Source: Paraburkholderia guartelaensis (lineage in GTDB: Bacteria; Pseudomonadota; Gammaproteobacteria; Burkholderiales; Burkholderiaceae). From it: a DNA stretch of 64,000 bases. Below the pieces are notes generated by a model. That model was not told where the DNA came from, did not search any database, and saw nothing but the letters and a program-made list of their open reading frames with translations. A program made the position numbers and the translations under genes. Numbering within the stretch: position 1 is the stretch's first letter; each line of letters starts with the position of its first letter. The stretch spans positions 65,487-129,486 of the forward strand of contig NZ_SMOD01000026.1 of the NCBI RefSeq assembly GCF_004353905.1. The letters are read 5' to 3'. Shown piece by piece: positions 21,264 through 29,504 of the stretch.

Positions 21264-22295
21264 TCAGTGAGTGCCGGTACCCGGCTTGCGCTCGTCGTGT
21301 TCCGAACTCGAGTCGGAAGAGCCTCCGCTGCCGGATCCCTGTGAACCACCGGAATGGCCGCTCGCGCCACCCGGATTTCCACCCGATGTTGTAGCCGAAC
21401 CACTCCCGGCGTGGCCGCTTCCATGCGTCGAAGTCGAGCCGGCCGGATTGGCGCCAGAGTGCGAAGTTGAATAGGGGCCAGATTGACCGGCGCCGTGGCC
21501 AGCCGATTGACCACCTGCCCCACCCGATCCGGGCGCAGGCGTCGAGGAAGCGCTCGCGGTGGACGCCGCGCCAATTGCGCCCGGCGTTGCCGGCGTGCCC
21601 GGCGCTTCGCGCACCTTGCGCGGGCGCCCGCGCGGCAGCGGCGAGACACGCCGGTTCGCCGTGCGCGACGCCCAATCGCGGTAAGTGTCGCTGCCGAGCA
21701 CCCAGCCCTTGAGCGTGGCCTGCATGAGCTGCGTCGTTTCGCGTTCGTCGAGCACCTGCTCGCAGAGTTCGCGATACGCGCGCTGACGCTCGAACGGCGT
21801 ATTGCCGAGCGCCCAGTAAAGCGGATGGTCGGTGATGAGGCTGTCGACGGTGAGGCCGATGTGATGCCGGTAGCTCGACCATCGATAGTCTTCGGGCGCC
21901 GTCACGAGGTGGCTGCGCACCGGAGCGAGCTCGACGACGCGGCTCGCCAGCAGGAAGAAGCGCTCGCCCTCGATGACCGTCGCGCGGTAGCGCCCCTCCC
22001 AGAGCGTGCCGCGACGCGCATAGCGCCGGTTGAAATGCGCCACGTAGCGCCGGCCGACCGCCTGCATTGCCTTAGGCAGGCTGGATTCGTCGGAGGGCGT
22101 GACGAGCAGTTGCACCGCGCCGGGCATCAAAACCCACGCATGCACCGCCAGATGATGATCGCGCGCCGCGGCCTTCAGGCAGTCGATGAACAGTTCGTAG
22201 TCCTGGTCATCGACGAACGCGGGCTGCTGATCGAGTCCGCGCAGGATCACATGCTGTGGCTGATCGGGAACATAAAGACGTGCAAGCCGTGCCAT
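21264..22295 (-). CDS. Y1/REP-associated transposase-like protein, catalytic residues lost, with Gly/Ser-rich tail
   Basis: 343 aa from the ATG after AGGAAAATCGAGC. Residues 1-150 match the Y1 transposase fold (M-A-R-L-A-R-L-Y-V-P start, W-E-G-R-Y, D-Y-R-W-S-S-Y). The HUH site, normally M-P-N-H-V-H-L-L, reads M-P-G-A-V-Q-L-L at residues 57-64, and the Tyr of the R-Y-x-E-x-N-P-V-R-A block is Val120 (R-V-V-E-L-A-P-V-R-S). Both catalytic elements are therefore absent. An AT-hook-like G-R-P-R-K lies at 223-227; residues 230-343 are low-complexity Gly, Ser, Ala, His. The gene has its own ribosome site and terminator and no flanking inverted repeats, suggesting a retained, non-mobile protein, perhaps nucleic-acid binding. 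Confidence 0.8.
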   Translation of the reverse strand: MARLARLYVPDQPQHVILRGLDQQPAFVDDQDYELFIDCLKAAARDHHLAVHAWVLMPGAVQLLVTPSDESSLPKAMQAVGRRYVAHFNRRYARRGTLWEGRYRATVIEGERFFLLASRVVELAPVRSHLVTAPEDYRWSSYRHHIGLTVDSLITDHPLYWALGNTPFERQRAYRELCEQVLDERETTQLMQATLKGWVLGSDTYRDWASRTANRRVSPLPRGRPRKVREAPGTPATPGAIGAASTASASSTPAPGSGGAGGQSAGHGAGQSGPYSTSHSGANPAGSTSTHGSGHAGSGSATTSGGNPGGASGHSGGSQGSGSGGSSDSSSEHDERKPGTGTH

Positions 22296-22427
22296 GCTCG
22301 ATTTTCCTGGTTCCGTTGGTGAATACCCGCAGACCCGCCAGGCCCCACCAGCGCTAGTTCTCGCTGGCATGCGGCTTCGGCGGAAAGCTCGCGGCGCTTA
22401 GTAAAAAAGCTCTAACGGTCGCGTCTG

Positions 22428-22440
22428 GTTTGTTGCAAAC
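22428..22440 (+). promoter_or_regulatory. Small palindrome upstream of ompW-like gene
   Basis: GTTTG-TTG-CAAAC, about 45 bp before the OmpW-like start and next to CATAAT (a -10-like hexamer). Placement suits an operator, but the arms are only five bases. Confidence 0.3.
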
Positions 22441-22484
22441 GTTGTGTTCATAATGAGCGGGCCTTTCATGGAGGAGCAATTAAT

Positions 22485-23204
22485 ATGAAATTAAAACAGG
22501 CGCTGGCAGGGGTCGCCGCGCTCGCCAGTTTCACGGCAGCACACGCACAATCCGCAAACACGTTCTACGTCACCACCGGCTGGTTCCGCTTCATGCCTCA
22601 GGACACCAGCGATCCGCTCAAGATCGACAGTGTCGGCGGCACGCCCGTCAACATGGCCATTCCGAACACGGGCGCCAGTGTCGGCTCGGCCGACACCGTG
22701 GGCTTCTCCCTCGGCTACTACATCACCGACCACTTCGCTACCGAAGCCGAACTGGGCATTCCGCCGAAGTTCGATATTTCCGGCGGCGGCAGCTTCAGCA
22801 GCTTCGGCAAAGTCGGCTCGGCGAAACTGTGGAGCCCTGCGCTGCTGTTCAAGTACTACTTCAACAGCCCGGAAGCAAAATTCCGTCCTTACCTCGGCAT
22901 CGGCGTGACCTACGCCTGGTTCACCGACGCGAAGATCACCAACGGCTCCTTCGAAAACGGTGTGCTTGGGGGTCCGACCAGTGTTTCGACGGATCGTTCC
23001 TGGGCCCCCGTGTTTAACCTGGGCTTCAACTACAACTTCACGAAGCACTGGTTCGCCGGTTTCTCGCTCTCGTACATTCCGATCAACGTGACCGCCACGT
23101 ACAACACGACGCTGAACAATCAGTTCGGGACGCAGCGCGTCGCGGAATCGAAGATTCACCTGAACCCGCTCGTGACGTACCTGAAGGTCGGCTACAACTT
23201 CTAA
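22485..23204 (+). CDS. OmpW-family outer-membrane beta-barrel protein
   Basis: 239 aa with a Sec signal peptide cleaved after A-H-A (about residue 21) and a mature eight-strand barrel of the OmpW type, ending in aromatic Phe (L-K-V-G-Y-N-F) as outer-membrane barrels do. Family blocks include Y-Y-I-T-D-H-F-A-T-E and R-P-Y-L-G-I-G-V-T-Y. OmpW proteins form small hydrophobic channels. GGAGG lies upstream of the ATG. Single gene, divergent from the transposase-like gene. Confidence 0.9.
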   Translation: MKLKQALAGVAALASFTAAHAQSANTFYVTTGWFRFMPQDTSDPLKIDSVGGTPVNMAIPNTGASVGSADTVGFSLGYYITDHFATEAELGIPPKFDISGGGSFSSFGKVGSAKLWSPALLFKYYFNSPEAKFRPYLGIGVTYAWFTDAKITNGSFENGVLGGPTSVSTDRSWAPVFNLGFNYNFTKHWFAGFSLSYIPINVTATYNTTLNNQFGTQRVAESKIHLNPLVTYLKVGYNF

Positions 23205-23236
23205 CGCGCCCCGGCGCCCTGCATTACCTCGCGCCG

Positions 23237-23273
23237 GCCCTTCGCCTCGCCCTTGCGGCGTCTGGCGAAGGGC
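23237..23273 (+). other. 10-bp hairpin in the ompW-DUF883 spacer
   Basis: Perfect arms GCCCTTCGCC (23237-23246) and GGCGAAGGGC (23264-23273), about 30 bp after the ompW-like stop. There is no U-tract. The rest of the 375-bp spacer (23205-23579) holds no gene I can support. Confidence 0.4.
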
Positions 23274-23579
23274 GGCATCTCCCGCCCGCTCGTTGCGTTC
23301 CCGCCTTAGCGTCTCCATCGAATTTTCCCCACCTTCGCATGGGCTTATCCTGATTCTATGCCTCTGGGAAAAAGCGTGCTGTCCCCGTAATCACCTGTTT
23401 TGTCACCAGAGAGCGGAGCCCCGCCTGGCGGGCGTTTGCGCCCGGCTTGCTGCGCTCGTTCAAGGCTCGGGCACTGGAATTGCGCAATACTTGCACTCCG
23501 GGCCTCGCCCTCCCGCGCCCTTTTTCGTGCGCCCCGCGGCGAGCCTTTTACCTGTGACTTTTCAACGACGGAGCCATAC

Positions 23580-23954
23580 ATGAGCGCCTTTCCGAACACG
23601 CGAGAAGCCCTCGGAGATTCCTGGACGCGCACGAGCCGACACGCGCGGCGCATCGCGCGCCGCGGCCGCAGCGCCGCCGCCGATATCACCGACGAGTTGC
23701 GTGATCTGCTCGCCGAGCTGGAAAACACGCTGGGCGAAGGAACCCAGGCCGATGCCGCCGCGCTGCGCGCCGACATCCGCAAGCGTCTCGACGCCGCCCG
23801 CGAGCGGCTCGAAGTCGCGCGTGCAGCCGCGCGCGACCATACCGACGCGGCCATCGCCGGCGCTGACGACTACGTACACCGTAATCCCTGGCAGGCCGTA
23901 GCGATCGCGGGCGGCGTGGCGCTGGTAGTGGGCGCGCTGCTCTCGCGCCGCTGA
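23580..23954 (+). CDS. DUF883 (ElaB/YqjD-like) membrane-anchored protein
   Basis: 124 aa from the ATG after CGACGGAGCC. A long charged helical region of Ala, Arg, Glu and Asp precedes V-H-R-N-P-W-Q-A-V-A-I-A-G-G and one C-terminal membrane helix ending L-L-S-R-R. This is the architecture of ElaB/YqjD/YgaM proteins, which bind the inner membrane by the C-terminal helix and, in E. coli, can tether ribosomes in stationary phase. Whether this protein does so is unknown. Confidence 0.85.
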   Translation: MSAFPNTREALGDSWTRTSRHARRIARRGRSAAADITDELRDLLAELENTLGEGTQADAAALRADIRKRLDAARERLEVARAAARDHTDAAIAGADDYVHRNPWQAVAIAGGVALVVGALLSRR

Positions 23955-23989
23955 AGGAAGATCCGGGCGCTGGCCGCCCGGCCTGGGCC

Positions 23990-24748
23990 TCACGCGTCGA
24001 GCGCGTGCGGCCCGATCAGGTCGATACGGTCGGTGCAGACCGTATCGACGCCCCAGCTCACAAGCTGGCGAGCGCGGTCGAGGTCGTTCACCGTATAGGC
24101 GAGGATGAAAAGCCCCGCCGACTTGATGCGCTCCACAAGCGCCTCGTCCAGATGGCGATGGCTCGCATGCAGCGACACACACTCGAGCGCCGCCGTCTGC
24201 TCGCGCCAGTCGGCGGGCACGCGCTCGAATAGCAGACCGCGCGGCAGTTCCGGCGCGCTCTCGCGCGCCGCCTCGAGCGCTGCATAAGAAAACGACGACA
24301 GCAAAGGCGGCATGCCTGCCCGCGCTTCGCGCTCCCACAGGCGTGCCGTTTCGGCGCCGACAATGCGTCCTGTCTCCACGTCGCGGCCCGTGCAGGGCTT
24401 GATCTCGACGTTCGCCGCAAGCCCCAGCTCACGACAACACGCTGCGACTTGAGCGAGCGTCGGCATTGGCTCGCCCGTAAAACGCGCATCCCGCCAGCTG
24501 CCCGCGTCCAACGCGGCAAGTTCCGCATAGCGCATGGACGCGGCCGCGCCGTGCCCGTTCGACGTGCGGTTCACCGTGTCGTCGTGCAGCAGGAACGCGA
24601 CGTTGTCGACGGACAGCTTGGCGTCGAACTCGGCCATCGTATGGCCGAGGCTCGCACCAGTGCGCAGACCCGCCAGCGTGTTTTCGGGCGCGAGCGTGCC
24701 GCCCCCTCGATGCGCGGCGACGCGCGGATACAGCCAGGACTTGATCAA
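23990..24748 (-). CDS. ugpQ: Glycerophosphodiester phosphodiesterase (UgpQ-like)
   Basis: 252 aa GDPD domain. The catalytic block is A-H-R-G-G-G-T-L-A-P-E-N-T near residue 13, then E-F-D-A-K-L-S, H-D-D-T-V-N-R-T and V-E-I-K-P, all family hallmarks. It has no signal peptide, so cytoplasmic cleavage of glycerophosphodiesters to glycerol-3-phosphate is expected. The start appears to be TTG, five bases after GGGAG; no in-frame ATG fits. It follows dgt by 49 bp on the same strand. Confidence 0.9.
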   Translation of the reverse strand: MIKSWLYPRVAAHRGGGTLAPENTLAGLRTGASLGHTMAEFDAKLSVDNVAFLLHDDTVNRTSNGHGAAASMRYAELAALDAGSWRDARFTGEPMPTLAQVAACCRELGLAANVEIKPCTGRDVETGRIVGAETARLWEREARAGMPPLLSSFSYAALEAARESAPELPRGLLFERVPADWREQTAALECVSLHASHRHLDEALVERIKSAGLFILAYTVNDLDRARQLVSWGVDTVCTDRIDLIGPHALDA

Positions 24749-24797
24749 ATGGGCTCCCGAAATCGGCAGGGGCGGTGAGATGGGGCGAGGCGCGCCC

Positions 24798-26024
24798 TCA
24801 AACGTCGTCGGCGACGACGAAGAGGCGGCGGTACTCCTTCAGGGCATAGCGGTCGGTCATGCCCGCGATGTAATGCGCAATCAGCCGCGGCTGCACGGCG
24901 GCGTCCTGCGTCTGGTACGGGGGCGGCAAAAGCCGTGGGTCTTCGCTGAACGCATCGAACAGCCCCTTCACCACGCGCCGCGCCTTGTTGGCCATGCGCA
25001 TCACGCGATAGTGGCGGTACAGGTTGCGGTAGAGGAAGCGCTTGAGCGCAGCCGCCTGCGCGGCCACGCGCTCGCTGTGCGCGACGAGAGCGGGTGCCGC
25101 ACGCACGTCTTCGAGCGACTGCGGCGCGCACTCGGCGAGATTACGCCGCGTCTGCCCGATCAGATCGACGATCAGCGTGTTGATGATGCGCCTCACCGTC
25201 TCGTGAATCAGCCGGCGGCCCTCGATCTGCGGATATTCGGCGCGCGCGGCGTCGTAGTGCGTTTGCCAGAGTTCGACCTCGGCGAGCTGCTCGATGGTGA
25301 GCAGGCCCGAGCGCAAGCCATCGTCGACGTCGTGGTTGTTGTAGGCAATTTCGTCGGCGATGTTGGCGATCTGCGCTTCGATGGACGGCTGCCGGCCGAG
25401 CAGAAAGCGCTCGCCCAGATCGCCGAGATGCCGCGCATGCTCGCGCGAGCAGTGCTTGAGGATGCCTTCGCGTGTCTCGAAGCAGAGGTTCAGGCCGTCG
25501 AACGCGCCGTAGTGCTCTTCGAGCTCGTCCACGACCGCGAGGCTCTGCAGATTGTGTTCGAAGCCACCGTGTTCGCGCATGCACTCGTTGAGCGCGTCCT
25601 GGCCCGCATGGCCGAACGGCGTATGGCCGAGGTCGTGGGCGAGCGAGATCGCTTCGACCAGATCCTCGTTCACGCGCAGGTTACGGGCGACCGAGCGGGC
25701 GATCTGCGCGACTTCCAGGCTGTGCGTGAGCCGCGTGCGAAAGAGATCGCCCTCGTGATTCACGAACACCTGGGTTTTGTACTCGAGGCGGCGAAACGCC
25801 GTGGAATGGACGATGCGATCGCGGTCGCGCTGGAACTCGCTGCGCGCGGCGGGCGGCGGCTCGGGATAACGCCGGCCGCGCGTGCGCGAGGCGTGCGCCG
25901 CGTACGGCGCGAGGCCCTCGTCGAATGACGCGACTAGCGCGGCGGAAGCGTCGCCGCCATGCGCGTCGCCAAGTCCTTGAACACTACGGGGATCACTACG
26001 GTTATCGCTGCGGGTGTCGCTCAC
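24798..26024 (-). CDS. dgt: Deoxyguanosinetriphosphate triphosphohydrolase-like protein
   Basis: 408 aa HD-domain dNTPase. Metal-binding residues are in R-L-T-H-S-L-E-V, H-D-L-G-H-T-P-F-G-H-A-G and D-E-I-A-Y-N-N-H-D, as in the dGTPase-like family that releases tripolyphosphate from dNTPs. The N-terminal 30 residues are polar and probably disordered. GTG start with GGAGGAACG just upstream. Lies between aroB (34 bp) and ugpQ. The exact nucleotide preference is not predictable. Confidence 0.92.
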   Translation of the reverse strand: MSDTRSDNRSDPRSVQGLGDAHGGDASAALVASFDEGLAPYAAHASRTRGRRYPEPPPAARSEFQRDRDRIVHSTAFRRLEYKTQVFVNHEGDLFRTRLTHSLEVAQIARSVARNLRVNEDLVEAISLAHDLGHTPFGHAGQDALNECMREHGGFEHNLQSLAVVDELEEHYGAFDGLNLCFETREGILKHCSREHARHLGDLGERFLLGRQPSIEAQIANIADEIAYNNHDVDDGLRSGLLTIEQLAEVELWQTHYDAARAEYPQIEGRRLIHETVRRIINTLIVDLIGQTRRNLAECAPQSLEDVRAAPALVAHSERVAAQAAALKRFLYRNLYRHYRVMRMANKARRVVKGLFDAFSEDPRLLPPPYQTQDAAVQPRLIAHYIAGMTDRYALKEYRRLFVVADDV

Positions 26025-26058
26025 CGTTCCTCCGCAAGGGGTTATCGCCGGCGCCGCC

Positions 26059-27141
26059 TCAATTCTGCGTCGCGGCGGCGAGCGTGGCCTGCACGGCTTC
26101 GTCGGGCGCGCGGCCGATGTGCGTCTCGCCGAAGCACTTGAGCAGGATGAACTTGATCGCCCCGCCCTCGGCCTTCTTGTCGACCTGCATCAGCTCGACA
26201 TAGCGGGCCGCGCCGAGCGCGGGCGCGCGCACCGGCAGCTTCGCGGCCTCGACCACGCGCACGAGGCGCGCGCGCGAGGCTTCGTCCAGCATGCCCATGC
26301 GCACCGAAAGGTCCGCCGCCATCACCATGCCGCAGCCCACTGCCTCGCCGTGCAGCCACTCACCGTAGCCGAGCCCGGCCTCGATCGCGTGGCCGAACGT
26401 ATGGCCGAAGTTGAGGATGGCGCGCAGGCCGCCCTCGCGCTCGTCGGCGGCCACGACCGATGCCTTGATCTCGCACGAGCGCTTGACCGCGTGCGCGAGC
26501 GCTTCAGGCTCGCAACGGTTGAGCGATTCGACGTTGGCTTCGATCCAGTCGAAGAATTCGGCGTCGGCAATCGCGCCGGTCTTGATGACCTCGGCAATGC
26601 CCGCCGCCAGTTCGCGCTCCGGCAGCGTGGCAAGCGCGCCAATGTCGGCGATCACGGCCTGCGGCTGGTAAAACGCGCCGATCATGTTCTTGCCGTGCGG
26701 ATGATTGATGCCCGTCTTGCCGCCCACCGACGAATCGACCTGCGAAAGCAGCGTGGTCGGCACCTGGATGAACGGCACGCCGCGCATGTAGCAGGCGGCC
26801 GCGAAGCCCGTCATGTCCCCCGTCACGCCGCCGCCCAGCGCGATGAGCGTGGTCTTGCGATCGGCGCGCGAGGTGAGCAGCGCGTCGAAGATCTCGTTGA
26901 GCGTTTCCCAGTTCTTGTGCGCCTCGCCGTCGGGCAACACCACCGTATTGACGTCCTTGCCGAGCGGCGCAAGCGCGGCGCGCAGCGTCTCGCCGTACAG
27001 CGGATCGACGACGGTGTTCGTCACGATCGTCACCGACTTGCCGGCGATATGAGGCGCGAAGAGCGCCGTCTGACCGATCAGGCCGGAACCGATATGGATG
27101 GGGTAGGCGCGGTCGCCCAGTTCGACGTTGACGGTAATCAT
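26059..27141 (-). CDS. aroB: 3-Dehydroquinate synthase
   Basis: 360 aa, usual length. The NAD-binding A-L-G-G-G-V-T-G-D block, the P-T-T-L-L-S-Q-V-D-S-S-V-G-G-K-T-G-I-N-H segment and the metal ligands in H-T-F-G-H-A and H-G-E-A-V are all present. It cyclises DAHP to 3-dehydroquinate, the second shikimate step. It follows aroK by 63 bp, the standard aroKB arrangement. Confidence 0.97.
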   Translation of the reverse strand: MITVNVELGDRAYPIHIGSGLIGQTALFAPHIAGKSVTIVTNTVVDPLYGETLRAALAPLGKDVNTVVLPDGEAHKNWETLNEIFDALLTSRADRKTTLIALGGGVTGDMTGFAAACYMRGVPFIQVPTTLLSQVDSSVGGKTGINHPHGKNMIGAFYQPQAVIADIGALATLPERELAAGIAEVIKTGAIADAEFFDWIEANVESLNRCEPEALAHAVKRSCEIKASVVAADEREGGLRAILNFGHTFGHAIEAGLGYGEWLHGEAVGCGMVMAADLSVRMGMLDEASRARLVRVVEAAKLPVRAPALGAARYVELMQVDKKAEGGAIKFILLKCFGETHIGRAPDEAVQATLAAATQN

Positions 27142-27204
27142 GCTCTGAATCTTTTGGGTTTCCGATGCACTGCCTGCTGCACGACAAACTGCGCGACCTG
27201 CGCC

Positions 27205-27753
27205 CTACTCGCGCGCCGTGGCCCGCACGACGCCGGCCATGTCGAGCTGCATCAGCACCATGTTGACGAGTCCGTTGACGGAAGGCCGGCCGGTTTCGAT
27301 CACGAAGTCCGCGACTTCGCGATACAGCGGGTCGCGCACTTCGTACAGCGCTTCGAGCCGCGCCTTGGGGTCTTCGGTTTGCAGGAGCGGGCGATTCTTG
27401 TCGCGCCGCGTGCGCAGCCACAGGTCGTGCGGATGCGCACGCAGATACACGACGAAGCCGCGCGCCTTGAGCGCCGCGCGATTCTCGGGCCGCAGCACCG
27501 CGCCGCCGCCGGTCGCAAGGACAATGCCTTCGCGCCCCGTGAGCTCTTCGATCATCTGGGCCTCGCGGTCGCGAAAGCCCGCTTCGCCTTCGAGCTCGAA
27601 GATCACCGGGATGCGCGCGCCCGTGCGCGCCTCGATCTCGTGATCGGAGTCGAAGAACGGACGCTCCAGCCGGCGCGCGACCGCCCGGCCCACGGTCGTC
27701 TTGCCGGCGCCCATGAGCCCTACGAAAAATACATTGGCGTTTGCGTCCCGCAC
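27205..27753 (-). CDS. aroK: Shikimate kinase
   Basis: 182 aa P-loop kinase with Walker A G-L-M-G-A-G-K-T-T-V-G-R (about residues 12-23), the shikimate-binding D-S-D and F-R-D-R-E residues and A-T-G-G-G-A-V. It phosphorylates shikimate at the 3-hydroxyl. The start is GTG (V-R-D-A-N-A) with AGGAAA about ten bases upstream. The 137 bp to pilQ carry GC-rich inverted repeats and could hold an aroKB promoter. Confidence 0.95.
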   Translation of the reverse strand: MRDANANVFFVGLMGAGKTTVGRAVARRLERPFFDSDHEIEARTGARIPVIFELEGEAGFRDREAQMIEELTGREGIVLATGGGAVLRPENRAALKARGFVVYLRAHPHDLWLRTRRDKNRPLLQTEDPKARLEALYEVRDPLYREVADFVIETGRPSVNGLVNMVLMQLDMAGVVRATARE

Positions 27754-27890
27754 TTGCAGCGTTTCCTACGAAAGGTTGGTGCCGCAGCTTACTGGCAAAG
27801 CAGCGGCATTGTCGAGCCTGGGGCCCCATTGTTCCGGCCCCGCAAGCACGCGGCTGCGCGCTTGCAGCCAGCTTACCCGATCAATCAGGG

Positions 27891-29504
27891 TCAATTCGGC
27901 TCCACGACGCGCGGCGTGATGAAAACCACCAGCTCGCTGCGCTGATCGCGGTGCGCGCGATGCGAAAAAAGCGCGCCCAGAACCGGTATTTTGCCCAGGA
28001 GTGGCACTCGCGTCACATCATCGCGGTCATCCGTCGCGTCGATGCCGCCGATCGAGACCGTACCGCCGTCCTCGATTTCGACGCGCGTCTGCACGTGTTT
28101 GGTGTTGATCGCAGGCCCGGCGGCCGTTTGCTCGCCGACACTGTCCTTCGCCACATCGAGGTCAAGTATCACACGGCCATCGGGTGTGATCTGCGGCTCG
28201 ACTTCGAGTTTCAGGCTTGCGCGCCGGAACTGCACGCCCGAAACGCCCTGCCCGACCTTGGCCTGATAAGGCAGCTCGGTGCCCTGCTCGACCACGGCTT
28301 TCGTGCGGTCGGCAGTGACGACGCGCGGACTCGACACCACGCGCCCGCGCCCTTCGGCCTCGAGCGCGCTCAACTGGATGTCGAGCAGGCGCGTTGCGCG
28401 GGCGGCCAGCAGCGTCAGCCCAAGGCCCGCGGCCTCGAAGCCGGAGATCGGGCCCGCTGCGAGGTTGTACACCGTTCCGTCCGCTCCCGTGGTCAGGCCC
28501 CGGTGCATCGTTGCATCCCCACTTACCGGCGTCACGCCAAGACGCACGCCCAGTTCGCGCGACAGCCCCTCGTCTCCTTCGACGATGCGCGCCTCGATCA
28601 GCACCTGACGCGCGGGCGCGTCGAGCCGCCACACGAGTTCGCCGATCTGGTCGAGTCGCGCCGGCAGGTCGGTGACGAAGAGGAGGTTCGTGCGCGCGTC
28701 CGCCACCGCCGTGCCGCGCTTCGAAAGTGCGCGCTGTGTCCCCGAGCCGGTCAGGAACCGGCGCAAATCCTCGGCGCGCGCGTAATGCAACTCGAACGAG
28801 CGGCTGGCAAGCGGCTCCAGCTCCACAGCCCGAGCGTGCGCCTCGTAACGCTGCCGCTCGCGTGCCGCCACCTCCGCGGCGGGCGCGACCCAGATCACGT
28901 CGCCGATGCGTGACATCGCAAGACCGTTTGCCTCCAGCAACAGATCGAACGCGGTACGCCACGGCACGCGGTCAAGGCGCAACGTCACCTGGCCACGAGC
29001 ACGTTCGCTTGCAACGATGTTGAGCTTCGTGAACTGAGCGAACGCGTGCAGGACGGCCGTGAGTTCAGCGCGCTGGAAGTTGAGCGTGATCGGCCGGTCG
29101 GGCGGCAACCCGTCGTTTGCTGCCGCGGCGTCGCCAAGGCGCATCGGCGCGCGCATCGGTACGGGCGGCCCTTCGAGCGGCCCGGCCGCTGACGCGTCGC
29201 CGCCGGGTTCGCGCGAGGGTTGGGCAGCACGTTGTGACATGCCAGCGTCGCCGTCCGCGAGTGCCTGCGAAACGTCTTCGGGCATCGGGGCATCGCTGCC
29301 TCCCACGAACGGATTGTCAACCCACTGATTCGCTGCGGGCTCCCCCGCCCCGTTGGGCAACGGCGCCACTTCGTAGCGCTCGAGCGCCACTGGCGAACGT
29401 GCCCACACAGGTTGAGGCGGCGGCACCGCGCCCCACGCGGCGCACGCGGCAGCGCTCGCCATCGACGCGCCGAGGACAGCAACGCTCCACTTGAACGCGC
29501 TCAT
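27891..29504 (-). CDS. pilQ: PilQ-type secretin
   Basis: 537 aa. A signal peptide, a proline/alanine linker, an STN/N0-type domain (P-I-T-L-N-F-Q-R-A-E-L-T-A-V-L), an N1 domain and the secretin core with V-E-Q-G-T-E-L-P-Y-Q, ending P-L-L-G-K-I-P-V-L-G-A-L-F-S-H and E-L-V-V-F-I-T-P-R-V-V. Secretins form the outer-membrane gate of type IV pili and the HofQ DNA-uptake channel. It is shorter than the usual 700-residue PilQ and shows no AMIN repeats, nearer to HofQ. The ATG overlaps the upstream stop (ATGA). Confidence 0.92.
   Translation of the reverse strand: MSAFKWSVAVLGASMASAAACAAWGAVPPPQPVWARSPVALERYEVAPLPNGAGEPAANQWVDNPFVGGSDAPMPEDVSQALADGDAGMSQRAAQPSREPGGDASAAGPLEGPPVPMRAPMRLGDAAAANDGLPPDRPITLNFQRAELTAVLHAFAQFTKLNIVASERARGQVTLRLDRVPWRTAFDLLLEANGLAMSRIGDVIWVAPAAEVAARERQRYEAHARAVELEPLASRSFELHYARAEDLRRFLTGSGTQRALSKRGTAVADARTNLLFVTDLPARLDQIGELVWRLDAPARQVLIEARIVEGDEGLSRELGVRLGVTPVSGDATMHRGLTTGADGTVYNLAAGPISGFEAAGLGLTLLAARATRLLDIQLSALEAEGRGRVVSSPRVVTADRTKAVVEQGTELPYQAKVGQGVSGVQFRRASLKLEVEPQITPDGRVILDLDVAKDSVGEQTAAGPAINTKHVQTRVEIEDGGTVSIGGIDATDDRDDVTRVPLLGKIPVLGALFSHRAHRDQRSELVVFITPRVVEPN

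Noticed and set aside
21264..22295. Active insertion sequence
   Set aside because: No terminal repeats or target duplications are visible and the catalytic residues are missing, so it is not called as a mobile element.
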